NCBI RefSeq assembly: GCF_040543805.1
Contig: NZ_JBEUMS010000016.1
Location: forward strand, 1 to 64,000
From: Arcicella rosea
Lineage (GTDB): Bacteria; Bacteroidota; Bacteroidia; Cytophagales; Spirosomataceae
DNA: 64,000 nt
Reading direction: 5' to 3'
Shown here: positions 9,838 to 17,500 of the stretch, one piece after another
Layout: each line of letters begins with the position of its first letter
Position numbering within the stretch: position 1 is the stretch's first letter
The notes under the pieces: model-generated
What the model saw: only the letters and a program-made list of their open reading frames with translations
Database searches by the model: none
What the model was told of the DNA's origin: nothing
Position numbers and translations under genes: made by a program

Positions 9838-10044
9838 TCACAAAAAAGCGGTCAAAAAACTAATTTTGACCGCTTTTTTGTGATTGATGGACAGCGAATT
9901 CCTACTGTTTGAGCGGAGCGAGTTTAGGAATTCTTGATTTTTTTGTTACTTTTTGTATCAAGACAAAAAGTAAGGACGAGAATAAATCCCAAAAACATTG
10001 AAATCTCTTCATACTTACTTATTTAAGAAAAAATTAAGTATGAA
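9838..10044. repeat. Four-hairpin intergenic element, copy A
   Basis: Four consecutive stem-loops fill the space between two convergent genes. H1: arms 9838-9857 and 9864-9883 (20 bp, GCGGTC core, T-run on both strands, so a bidirectional terminator). H2: GAATTCCTA 9896-9904 with TAGGAATTC 9925-9933. H3: TTACTTTTTGT 9946-9956 with ACAAAAAGTAA 9963-9973, loop ATCAAG. H4: TTCATACTTA 10008-10017 with TAAGTATGAA 10035-10044. Copy B at 12932-13123 has the same order with compensatory differences in H1 and H3. Confidence 0.85.
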
Positions 10045-10057
10045 TCATATTTATCAT

Positions 10058-10960
10058 TTAGAAAAACATCTTCTGAGCCAACCTAAAAGTATTACAGTGA
10101 GCTTCTACAATATCAATTATTTTTGGAGAATATCCTCCTCCCATTGATACAACTATTGATAATTTATTTTTGATAGCTTGTTCAAATACAAATTCATCTC
10201 TTCTAAAACATCCTTCTTTTGACACACTCAATTTCCCTAATTTATCGGTTTCCAGAATGTCAACACCCGAAATATAAAAGAGAAAATCAGGTTTCTGCTC
10301 TTTGATTAATTTAGGTAATGTTTCGAAAAGAATATTCAAATACTCTTCGTCTTTGGTATAAGTTTTCAGCTCAATATCCAAATCAGATTGTTCTTTATGC
10401 AATGGATAATTCTCTTTTCCGTGCATTGAAAAAGTAAAAACAGCTGAATTGTTTTGAAAAATTTCTGCCGTTCCATTTCCCTGATGAACATCCAAATCAA
10501 TGACGAGTACTTTTGTTGCTAAATGATTTTCCAATAAATAATTTGCCGCTACCGCTACGTCATTCAATAAACAAAAACCTTCTCCTTTATCAGAATAAGC
10601 ATGATGTGTTCCGCCAGCTACATTCATGGAAATACCATTTTCTAAAGCAAAATGACAACAATCTATCGTTCCCTGAGTAATAATCGTTTCTCTTAAAATC
10701 AATTGCTCTGATAACGGAAAGCCAATTTTACGAATCATTTTAGGCTCAAGTCTCAAGTACTTCAAATCTTCCCAATATGCTTTTGTATGTGTTTTTAAAA
10801 TCCATTGTTCATCAACAGGTTCAGGCGTAAAGAAATTATCCTTATTGCAAGTACCTTCATACAAAAGTTGTTCAGGAATAAGCTCATATTTTAACATCGG
10901 GAAACGATGGCCTTCTGGCAATGGATGTTGATATATTGGAGAATAAGCAATTTTTAGCAT
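10058..10960 (-). CDS. Histone deacetylase family protein (class II/acetoin-utilization type)
   Basis: 300 residues with the full zinc-hydrolase signature of the arginase/deacetylase superfamily. His119-His120 (GGTHHA) form the charge relay, Asp157 and His159 (DLDVHQGNGT) and Asp234 (SGVDIL) are the metal ligands, and Tyr277 (GGGY) is the transition-state tyrosine. All catalytic residues are present, so it should be active. Bacterial members remove acetyl or other acyl groups from lysines or polyamines; the substrate here is unknown. It lies 37 bp downstream of the LysR-type gene on the same strand and may be co-transcribed with it. Confidence 0.92.
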   Translation of the reverse strand: MLKIAYSPIYQHPLPEGHRFPMLKYELIPEQLLYEGTCNKDNFFTPEPVDEQWILKTHTKAYWEDLKYLRLEPKMIRKIGFPLSEQLILRETIITQGTIDCCHFALENGISMNVAGGTHHAYSDKGEGFCLLNDVAVAANYLLENHLATKVLVIDLDVHQGNGTAEIFQNNSAVFTFSMHGKENYPLHKEQSDLDIELKTYTKDEEYLNILFETLPKLIKEQKPDFLFYISGVDILETDKLGKLSVSKEGCFRRDEFVFEQAIKNKLSIVVSMGGGYSPKIIDIVEAHCNTFRLAQKMFF

Positions 10961-10997
10961 AAAATAACTTTCAGATGTTTCTATAGATTCTAATTAC

Positions 10998-11903
10998 TTA
11001 GTTTATTCCCTTCATTTTACTCGCTATATTTTCTTTAATCAAAGCTATTTCCTTATCATAAATTGTCTTTTTGCGATGAGCAAAATGGATGGTGTTTTTT
11101 AAAATACTTTTCCCTTCCCAGATTAACTGAATATTTCCTTTATCAATTTCTTTCTGACATAAAAAATCTGGAATAATTGCCAAACCTTGTCCTTGTGCTA
11201 AACATCGAATGATAGAATTCAAATTTGGAACAATATAATTGGGGCGAAAATCTGGATATTTATTGAAATTCAATTGCCAGAAATGTCTCAGATGTTCCAT
11301 GTCGCCCGTTGTTCCGTACCATTTTTGACTTTTAAGCAATTTTTCAAGCATTTCGTCATCGTTCATCGCTAATACTTTATTAAAGGCTTCTAAATCTGTT
11401 TCGTTACCGCCAACCATAATGATTTTTTCAGAAGAAAAAGGAAAATATTCAATGCCTTCTTTTTCTAATATTTGTGGTGTGATAATCAAATCAATAATAC
11501 CTTTTTCTAGGTTTTCAATCATCAAAGGATATTCACCAAATTGTAGAATGATATTAAAATCAAAACTTGGAATAAATTCTTCTAAAGCATTCTGAAAGGT
11601 TTCAAAACACATTCCTAAGCTAATAGTTGGTGTATGTTTCTCGGTACTTTTCTGGAAATTCTTCTCGGCTTCTTCTAATTTACTCAAAGCTTCAATCGTA
11701 AAATTATAGAGTACTTTGCCTCTTTCAGTCGGAATCATTTTTCGTCCCGTTCTATCAAATAATTTATAGCCTACATAATGTTCTAAAGAACTTAAATGTA
11801 AACTAACTCCGGGTTGAGAAATAAATAATTGCTCTGCTGCTTTGGTCAAAGTTCCTGTTTGATACACTACTTTGAAAGTTCGATACCATTCTAAGTTTAC
11901 CAT
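10998..11903 (-). CDS. LysR family transcriptional regulator
   Basis: 301 residues. An N-terminal winged helix-turn-helix (residues about 5-62, GTLTKAAEQLFISQPGVSLH) is followed by a periplasmic-binding-protein-like effector domain (about 90-295). It is divergent from the mdaB-ygiN-like pair, with a 94-bp AT-rich spacer, the typical arrangement for a LysR regulator controlling its neighbour and itself. By analogy it may sense quinones or electrophiles, but no effector residues can be assigned from sequence alone. Confidence 0.93.
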   Translation of the reverse strand: MVNLEWYRTFKVVYQTGTLTKAAEQLFISQPGVSLHLSSLEHYVGYKLFDRTGRKMIPTERGKVLYNFTIEALSKLEEAEKNFQKSTEKHTPTISLGMCFETFQNALEEFIPSFDFNIILQFGEYPLMIENLEKGIIDLIITPQILEKEGIEYFPFSSEKIIMVGGNETDLEAFNKVLAMNDDEMLEKLLKSQKWYGTTGDMEHLRHFWQLNFNKYPDFRPNYIVPNLNSIIRCLAQGQGLAIIPDFLCQKEIDKGNIQLIWEGKSILKNTIHFAHRKKTIYDKEIALIKENIASKMKGIN

Positions 11904-11997
11904 TTGCTATTATTTTAATGATACTTTCCTATAAATCATCTTATTTTTATAATACATATTCGCCTTCTACTTTTGTTCCATCAATAACAAAGAAATC
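11904..11997. promoter_or_regulatory. Divergent LysR / mdaB-like intergenic control region
   Basis: This 94-bp AT-rich spacer separates the two divergent start codons and should hold both promoters and the LysR operator. TACTTTTG at 11968-11975 fits the Bacteroidota -7 box (TAnnTTTG) for the plus-strand gene, with a leader of about 15 nt, but no matching -33 TTG is present at 19-20 nt. This is consistent with an activator-dependent promoter. Confidence 0.4.
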
Positions 11998-12594
11998 ATG
12001 ACAACAAAAGTTTTTATCATTAATGGCGGACAAAAGTTCGGTCATTCTGGCGGAAGATTCAATGAAACAATTTTCCAAGAAAGTATCAGTTTTTTCAATC
12101 AACATGCTGATTTCGAAGTAAAAACTACGAACATCAACGAAGAATATAACCCTAAAGAAGAAGTTGAAAAATATGTTTGGGCAGATGTAATTATTTATCA
12201 TACGCCCATTTGGTGGTTTCAATTACCACACGATTTGAAAAAGTATATTGACGTTGTATTTACTGAAGGTTATAACAAGGGTATTTATCATAGTGATGGA
12301 CGTTCATCGGCAAACCCTGCTATCAATTATGGTACAGGAGGAATGTTAAAAAACACAAAGTATATGCTGACGACTTCGTGGAATGCACCTAAAGAAGCGT
12401 TTACTTTACCGAATGAATTCTTTATGGAAAGAAGTGTAGATGATGGTCCATTATTTGGTTTTCACAGAATGAATGCTTTTACAGGAATGAAGCCACTTGA
12501 GAGTTTTCATTTTCACGATGTGGAGAAAAATAGTAATATTGCAAGAGATATGAATCTGTATCAAGAACATCTCCGTAAAACGTTTTTAAACTAA
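11998..12594 (+). CDS. mdaB: NAD(P)H-dependent quinone oxidoreductase, MdaB-like flavodoxin fold
   Basis: 198 residues. The flavodoxin-like fold opens with KVFIINGGQKFGHSGG (FMN/FAD phosphate loop) and contains the motif YHTPIWWFQLPHDLKKYID, which is characteristic of MdaB (modulator of drug activity B). MdaB reduces quinones by two electrons at the expense of NADPH, avoiding semiquinone radicals. It starts 12 bp before the ygiN-like gene, the same pairing as mdaB-ygiN in E. coli, which supports a quinone redox role. It is probably regulated by the divergent LysR gene. Confidence 0.9.
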   Translation: MTTKVFIINGGQKFGHSGGRFNETIFQESISFFNQHADFEVKTTNINEEYNPKEEVEKYVWADVIIYHTPIWWFQLPHDLKKYIDVVFTEGYNKGIYHSDGRSSANPAINYGTGGMLKNTKYMLTTSWNAPKEAFTLPNEFFMERSVDDGPLFGFHRMNAFTGMKPLESFHFHDVEKNSNIARDMNLYQEHLRKTFLN

Positions 12595-12606
12595 CATCCT
12601 TTCAAA

Positions 12607-12897
12607 ATGAATATTTACCTGACGGCTATCGTAAAAAGCAAACCTGAACATGTTGAAAAAGTAAAAGCTATTTTAACAGACTTAGTAACTGAATCCAGAA
12701 AAGAAACAGCTTGTATTCAATATGATTTGCACCAATCTATCAATGAATCAAATCTATTTACTTTTCATGAAATTTGGGAAAATATGGAAGGTTTAGAAAA
12801 CCACAATCAGCAACCTTATATTGGTAGTTTCGTTACTCAATTTGATGAATTATTGGAAGAACCCGTAACGGTTTATCAAGCTGAGAAAATAGCTTAG
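12607..12897 (+). CDS. ygiN: Putative quinol monooxygenase (ABM domain, YgiN-like)
   Basis: 96 residues forming a single antibiotic-biosynthesis-monooxygenase (dimeric ferredoxin-like) domain. The segments YLTAIVKSKPEHVEKVK, CIQYDLHQSINESNLFTFHE and the helix after it are typical. YgiN in E. coli oxidises menadiol and works opposite to MdaB in a quinone cycle. Tight spacing to the mdaB-like gene indicates an operon. The small size matches the family, and no catalytic metal or cofactor is expected. Confidence 0.85.
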   Translation: MNIYLTAIVKSKPEHVEKVKAILTDLVTESRKETACIQYDLHQSINESNLFTFHEIWENMEGLENHNQQPYIGSFVTQFDELLEEPVTVYQAEKIA

Positions 12898-12931
12898 AGA
12901 ATAAACAAGAATCATCCAGTATTAAAAAATC

Positions 12932-13123
12932 AAAAAGCGGTCGAAAAACTAATTTCGACCGCTTTTTTGTGATTGATGAGCAATGAATTCCTACTGTTTG
13001 AGCGAAGCGAGTTTAGGAATTCTTGATTTTCTTTTGTTACTTTTCTTTCATCAAGGAAAGAAAAGTAAGGACGAGAACAAATCCAAGAACATCTAAATTT
13101 CTCTTTTTAGAGGAAAAATTTAG
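12932..13123. repeat. Four-hairpin intergenic element, copy B
   Basis: Same order as copy A. H1: 12932-12946 with 12953-12967 (GCGGTCG / CGACCGC). H2: GAATTCCTA 12985-12993 with TAGGAATTC 13014-13022. H3: TTACTTTTCTTTC 13037-13049 with GAAAGAAAAGTAA 13056-13068, again with loop ATCAAG. H4: CTAAATTT 13093-13100 with AAATTTAG 13116-13123, plus an inner CTCT/AGAG. Like copy A, it lies between convergent genes and includes a bidirectional terminator (H1). Confidence 0.85.
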
Positions 13124-13159
13124 GTTTACTCATATTGACCAACAAGAAAAGTTAAAATC

Positions 13160-13942
13160 CTACAACAAAGCTCTATCCAAATGCGTGTAACCACCATCTA
13201 CATAAATTAATTGTCCAGTTGTGTGGCTTGAACGTTTTGACATTAAAAACACTACCATATTGGCAATCTCTTCTGAAGTAGTCATGCGTTTTCCTAATGG
13301 AATCTTCTCTGTAATTTTTGCTAGCGTTTCTTCTGGATTTGGTAAAGTTTTAATCCAACGGTCGTACAATGGCGTGTAACATTCAGCTACAATTACTGCA
13401 TTTACACGAATGCCATAAGGTAATAATTCAACTGCCCATTCACGAGTAAGTGCATTTCTTCCACCGTTTGATGCCGCATAAGCAGAAGTTCCGCCCTGAC
13501 CTGTTTCAGCGGTTTTAGAACCAATGTTTACAATCGCTCCTTTTGATTCTTTCAAATAAGGCAAAGCATGATGCACCAATAAGTAATAGTGAATCAAATT
13601 ACTGTGTAATGATGCAACAAAACGTTCATAATTTCCGCTTTCTAAACCTACGCCATCGTTTACACCAGCATTATTTACGATTCCGTCAATTCTGCCAAAT
13701 TTAGCCACTACTTCATCAATGGCTTTTTTACATTCTTCTGGTTGAGATAATTCTGCTACGAACGACCACGCTTGTCCGCCCGCTGCCTGAATTTTCTCAA
13801 TTGCTTTTTGATTATCAGCGTCATTTCTGCCTACAATCGCCACATAAGCTCCTTCAGTAGCTAATACTCCAGAAATGCCTTCGCCAATTCCTTTTGCACC
13901 GCCCGAAACGATAATTACTTTTTCTTTAAGTCCTAAGTTCAT
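13160..13942 (-). CDS. SDR family oxidoreductase, candidate L-fucose dehydrogenase, with YxxxN active site
   Basis: 260 residues with the SDR loop SGGAKGIG (13-20), NNAG (90-93), Ser142 and Tyr155. The usual catalytic lysine four residues after the Tyr is Asn159 (YAASN). It is the last gene of a five-gene minus-strand cluster with fuconolactonase-like and FAH-like enzymes, so oxidation of L-fucose (or a related 6-deoxy sugar) to the lactone is the best guess. The missing lysine may change mechanism or pH dependence, or make it a reductase-like relic. Substrate is inferred from context only. Confidence 0.85.
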   Translation of the reverse strand: MNLGLKEKVIIVSGGAKGIGEGISGVLATEGAYVAIVGRNDADNQKAIEKIQAAGGQAWSFVAELSQPEECKKAIDEVVAKFGRIDGIVNNAGVNDGVGLESGNYERFVASLHSNLIHYYLLVHHALPYLKESKGAIVNIGSKTAETGQGGTSAYAASNGGRNALTREWAVELLPYGIRVNAVIVAECYTPLYDRWIKTLPNPEETLAKITEKIPLGKRMTTSEEIANMVVFLMSKRSSHTTGQLIYVDGGYTHLDRALL

Positions 13943-13984
13943 GTTAAAGATTTACCAAAAAGCTTAATGAGGCTCTGGTAAGGT

Positions 13985-14812
13985 TTAAATATTATAAAAT
14001 TTGAGCGCATTAGCACCCATGACCTTTTTCTTTTCTAAACTAGAAAAAGCAGAAAAATACTCATTAACAATCCCTAATTGTTCTTCATATTTTGCAGCGA
14101 CTAAACAAACTGGCCAATCAGAGCCATACATGATGCGCTCTGTACCAAAGGCTTTTACGACAGTATCTAAATAAATTTTGAAATCTGAGACTTTCCAATC
14201 TTTCCATTCGCCTTCGGTAACCATGCCTGATAATTTGCAATACACATTTTGATGCAAAGCTAATTTCTTGATATTGGTTTGCCATTCAGCGTATTCACCA
14301 GACTTAATATCTGGCTTAGCAATATGGTCTAACACAAACTTTTGATTGGGAAAGAATTTAGCTAATTGAATGGCTTGCTCTAATTGGTAATGATAAATTA
14401 GAATATCATAAGTAAAATCAAAAGCGCCTAAAGCCGTGATTCCGGCTTTAAATTTTGGTCTCAACATAAACTCAGTATCTGCCTCACCCTGAACGACATG
14501 CCTAAACCCTTTTACCACTTTATGTTCAGCATATTGTTCTAAAATATCGTCAACATCGTCAGCACGTAAATCTACCCAACCCACTACTGCTTTGATAAAA
14601 TCGTTTTTATTAGCTAAATCAATCAAAAAATCTGTTTCAGCCAATGTTTGGTCTGCTTGTACTGCTACACAACCTGAAATATTATTTTTGGCTAAAATTG
14701 GCGCAAGATCATTTGGTAAAAAGTCTCGTTGAATAACTTTCATTTCATCCGAAATCCAATCATGTCTTTGTGCGTCATACTGCCAAAAATGTTGATGTGA
14801 ATCTATCGTCAT
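13985..14812 (-). CDS. Amidohydrolase family protein, candidate L-fucono-1,5-lactonase
   Basis: 275 residues of the amidohydrolase (TIM-barrel) superfamily, COG3618-like. His6 and His8 (DSHQHFW), His163 (LDHIAKPD) and Asp232 (YGSDWPV) are the expected active-site and metal residues. The family includes L-fuconolactonase and L-rhamnono-lactonase, which open the sugar lactone made by the dehydrogenase. Its position 42 bp before the SDR gene and downstream of the FAH-type hydrolase fits the oxidative 6-deoxyhexose pathway. Confidence 0.87.
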   Translation of the reverse strand: MTIDSHQHFWQYDAQRHDWISDEMKVIQRDFLPNDLAPILAKNNISGCVAVQADQTLAETDFLIDLANKNDFIKAVVGWVDLRADDVDDILEQYAEHKVVKGFRHVVQGEADTEFMLRPKFKAGITALGAFDFTYDILIYHYQLEQAIQLAKFFPNQKFVLDHIAKPDIKSGEYAEWQTNIKKLALHQNVYCKLSGMVTEGEWKDWKVSDFKIYLDTVVKAFGTERIMYGSDWPVCLVAAKYEEQLGIVNEYFSAFSSLEKKKVMGANALKFYNI

Positions 14813-14841
14813 AAGATTTGTCTTTTATTTAAAAATTAAAA

Positions 14842-14943
14842 TAGTTTGAAAACTTGAAAAGAGGTAAGCTTTACATTACCTAAAGATAAAACACAAAGCT
14901 CGAAACTCCTTTGCATTCTCTCCATTTTCAAATTTTCAAACTA
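14842..14943. repeat. Imperfect 19-bp inverted repeat within the sugar-acid operon
   Basis: Arms 14842-14860 (TAGTTTGAAAACTTGAAAA) and 14925-14943 match with one mismatch over 19 bp. The 64-nt interior contains a smaller hairpin (AGGTAA/TTACCT, 14862-14880). It sits in the only large gap (155 bp) of the operon. It could be a MITE-like insertion or an RNA processing/stability element between cistrons. Confidence 0.65.
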
Positions 14944-14967
14944 CATAACTTATTTTTAAATAAAAAA

Positions 14968-15822
14968 TTATGCTTTCCAGTTTTTAGCGGTTTGTTTTTG
15001 TGTTCCTAAACCTTCGATTCCTAATTCCACAACATCGCCTTCTTTCAAAAATACTGGAGGATTAAACCCTAAACCTACTCCCGGAGGTGTTCCTGTTGAA
15101 ATCACATCACCCGGCAATAAAGTCATGAATTGACTCAAGTATGAAACTAAAGCTGGTACTTTAAAAATCAATTGATCGGTATTACTGTTTTGAACTGTTT
15201 TACCGTTTACACTCAACCACATTTTTAAATCATTCTCATCTTCAATTTCTTCTGTAGTTGCCAAGAATGGACCAAGTGGAGCGAATGAATCACAACCTTT
15301 TCCTTTACTCCAGTTCCCTCCTCTTTCAATTTGGAATTCTCTTTCAGAAACGTCATTGTGTAAACAATACCCTGCTACATAATTCATTGCATCAGCTTCG
15401 TCAACATATTGTGCTTTTTTGCCAATTACTAAGGCTAATTCTACTTCCCAGTCAGTTTTTACAGAATTCTTAGGAATGATGATATCATCATTTGGACCAG
15501 AAAGTGCAGTCGTCGCCTTAAAGAAAATAATTGGTTCTGCTGGAATGGCTGCACCAGTTTCACGAGCGTGATCTGCGAAGTTCAAACCAATACAAACAAT
15601 TTTTGAAGGACGAGGCACACAAGAAGCAATGCGTACTCCTGCTGGAATTTCTTCTAATTCATTTTGTTTTTCTACTAACAATAAACTTAGTTTATCTAAG
15701 CCATCATTTTCAAAAAAAGCTTCGTTATAATCTTGAATGTATGCCGAAACATCTAACCATTTCTCTTCTAAGATTACACCAGGTTTTTCATTACCTACTT
15801 CTCCAAATCTAAATAATTTCAT
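14968..15822 (-). CDS. Fumarylacetoacetate hydrolase family protein, candidate 2,4-diketo-3-deoxy-L-fuconate hydrolase
   Basis: 284 residues with the FAH fold. Metal ligands Glu126, Glu128 (DWEVELA) and Asp157 (HNDVSERE) are visible, with the late motif GDVISTGTPPGVG. In the non-phosphorylative L-fucose route this family cleaves 2,4-diketo-3-deoxy-L-fuconate to pyruvate and lactate. Members are often mis-annotated as ureidoglycolate lyase. It begins 6 bp downstream of the SGNH hydrolase gene and so is in the same operon. Confidence 0.88.
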   Translation of the reverse strand: MKLFRFGEVGNEKPGVILEEKWLDVSAYIQDYNEAFFENDGLDKLSLLLVEKQNELEEIPAGVRIASCVPRPSKIVCIGLNFADHARETGAAIPAEPIIFFKATTALSGPNDDIIIPKNSVKTDWEVELALVIGKKAQYVDEADAMNYVAGYCLHNDVSEREFQIERGGNWSKGKGCDSFAPLGPFLATTEEIEDENDLKMWLSVNGKTVQNSNTDQLIFKVPALVSYLSQFMTLLPGDVISTGTPPGVGLGFNPPVFLKEGDVVELGIEGLGTQKQTAKNWKA

Positions 15823-15828
15823 AACAAT

Positions 15829-16497
15829 TTATTTTGTAATTAAAGGGAATAATTTATCGGCAACAAATTGATTTCCAAGCTCGTTTAAATGAACTCTATC
15901 AGTTGTTAAAATGCCTTTATCTTTGTTTTCAGGATTATTATTCAAATTGTGTCCAAGAAATTCTTTTCTTAAATCACAAAGTGGAAGATTATTCTTCGTT
16001 GCCAAATTTCTGATAAAATTACTGTATTGATTCATATCCCCATCCTGTTGATTACTGAAATCAGTTTTTTCGCCAATCGTTGCAGGCGTACATAAAATCA
16101 ATTTAGCTCCACTTGCTTGAATCTTATTGATTAATGCTTGATAAAATCTGATAAATTTATCGGGGTCTGTTCCCGTTCCTGAAGTGGCTTTATGCCAAAC
16201 ATCGTTTACACCCACGTAAATTACTACTAAATCTGGCTTTTTGCTTAATACGTCATCTTCTAAACGTAAGTATAAATCATAAACTTTATTGCCTCCGATA
16301 CCTGCACCAATCAATTCATAATTGGCTTTGTCTCCTTTTTTGTCTATCATTTCTTGCAGTTTAGTTATATAACCATTGGGCTGTACGCCTGCTTGCGTGA
16401 TAGAATCTCCAAAGAAAATGATTCTTTTAGGCTTTTCTTGTTGAATAAAAGAGGTCATCGACCAGAATAATACCGATAATAGCAATAGTTTTTTCAT
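15829..16497 (-). CDS. SGNH/GDSL hydrolase (exported)
   Basis: 222 residues with a signal peptide. The four SGNH blocks are visible: FFGDSITQAG (Ser nucleophile), GAGIGGN (Gly), GVNDVW (Asn) and TDRVHLNELG (Asp-x2-His). The family removes acetyl or other acyl groups from carbohydrates or lipids in the periplasm. In this operon it could deacetylate 6-deoxy-sugar-containing glycans before the sugar is oxidised. It lies 16 bp from the SDR gene upstream and 6 bp from the FAH gene downstream. Confidence 0.9.
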   Translation of the reverse strand: MKKLLLLSVLFWSMTSFIQQEKPKRIIFFGDSITQAGVQPNGYITKLQEMIDKKGDKANYELIGAGIGGNKVYDLYLRLEDDVLSKKPDLVVIYVGVNDVWHKATSGTGTDPDKFIRFYQALINKIQASGAKLILCTPATIGEKTDFSNQQDGDMNQYSNFIRNLATKNNLPLCDLRKEFLGHNLNNNPENKDKGILTTDRVHLNELGNQFVADKLFPLITK

Positions 16498-16513
16498 GAG
16501 TATTGTTTAAAAT

Positions 16514-17278
16514 TTAGTTATTCAATCTAATAAATCCTCCATCAATCGGATAATCACAACCTGTTACAAAACCTGCTTCGTCTGAACATAAGTATAATGC
16601 TAAAAAAGCGATTTCTTCTGGTTTAGCCATTCTACCAATTGGTTGTGAAGCCGAAAGTTTTTCAAACATTTCTTCGATATTATTCGGATAATTCTTCGCT
16701 AAAAAGCCATCTACAAAAGGTGTATGTACTCTGGCTGGTGAAATACAATTACAACGAATGTTATCTTTTAAGTAATCTTTGGCGATAGATAATGTCATGG
16801 TTAAAATTGCTCCTTTCGACATTGAATAGGCAAAACGGTCTGCAATGCCAACTGATGAAGCTACCGAAGCCATGTTTAAAATAACGCCTCCTTTTACTTC
16901 TTTCATCATCGGAACGACTGTGTATAAACAATTGTAAGCACCTTTAACATTTACGCTGAAAATTCTATCAAAATCTTCTTCTGAAGTTTTTTCAAGATTA
17001 CCAACGTGAGCAATTCCTGCATTATTAATCAGAATATCTACACGACCAATAGTTGCAAATACTGTTTTTACAGCATCTTGATTGGTTACATTACAAGCAT
17101 AAGCATTGGCTTTGCCTCCTTCTGAACGAATCTCTGCTACAGTATCTTGTGCAGCAGCTTCATTGAGTTCAAGAATATTTACTTCTGCTCCTTGTTTGGC
17201 AAATAATAATGAGATTGCACGACCAATTCCCGAACCTCCACCTGTTATTACGACTGACTTGTTAGTTAATGAAAACAT
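16514..17278 (-). CDS. SDR family oxidoreductase, candidate 2-keto-3-deoxy-L-fuconate dehydrogenase
   Basis: 254 residues and a fully classical SDR: TGGGSGIG (12-19), NNAG (85-88), Ser138 and Tyr151-x3-Lys155 (YSMSK). Glu37 after strand two (ILELNE) suggests NAD(H). Position at the head of the sugar-acid operon, with the FAH-type hydrolase two genes on, supports oxidation of 2-keto-3-deoxy-L-fuconate to the 2,4-diketo acid. The L-fuconate dehydratase that should precede this step is not in the window. Confidence 0.86.
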   Translation of the reverse strand: MFSLTNKSVVITGGGSGIGRAISLLFAKQGAEVNILELNEAAAQDTVAEIRSEGGKANAYACNVTNQDAVKTVFATIGRVDILINNAGIAHVGNLEKTSEEDFDRIFSVNVKGAYNCLYTVVPMMKEVKGGVILNMASVASSVGIADRFAYSMSKGAILTMTLSIAKDYLKDNIRCNCISPARVHTPFVDGFLAKNYPNNIEEMFEKLSASQPIGRMAKPEEIAFLALYLCSDEAGFVTGCDYPIDGGFIRLNN

Positions 17279-17398
17279 TGTTTATGATTTTTTCTTGATT
17301 GTTTGGCTTCTTCTAATGAAAAAAAGTAATCAGAATGTATAAGTAGTTTATTACGGAAACATACCCTAAATTTTTCTAATAATTATTGATAAACACAA

Positions 17399-17427
17399 AA
17401 AAAGACGACTATATCAGTCGTCTTTTT
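17399..17427 (-). terminator. Intrinsic terminator of the M20 amidohydrolase gene
   Basis: Perfect 12-bp arms AAAAAGACGACT (17399-17410) and AGTCGTCTTTTT (17416-17427) around the loop ATATC. The U-tract is encoded on both strands, so it should stop the minus-strand M20 transcript (gene end 17501) from entering the sugar-acid operon. Confidence 0.8.
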
Positions 17428-17500
17428 ATCGAATCAAGCAATTTCTATTGTTTACGCAATCTAAATTCTTTGTGATGATAATACGCTATTTGTTTTGCTT

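Noticed and set aside
11947..12222. 91-residue minus-strand frame opposite mdaB
   Set aside because: It lies over the N-terminal coding region of the clear MdaB-like gene and shows no features of its own.
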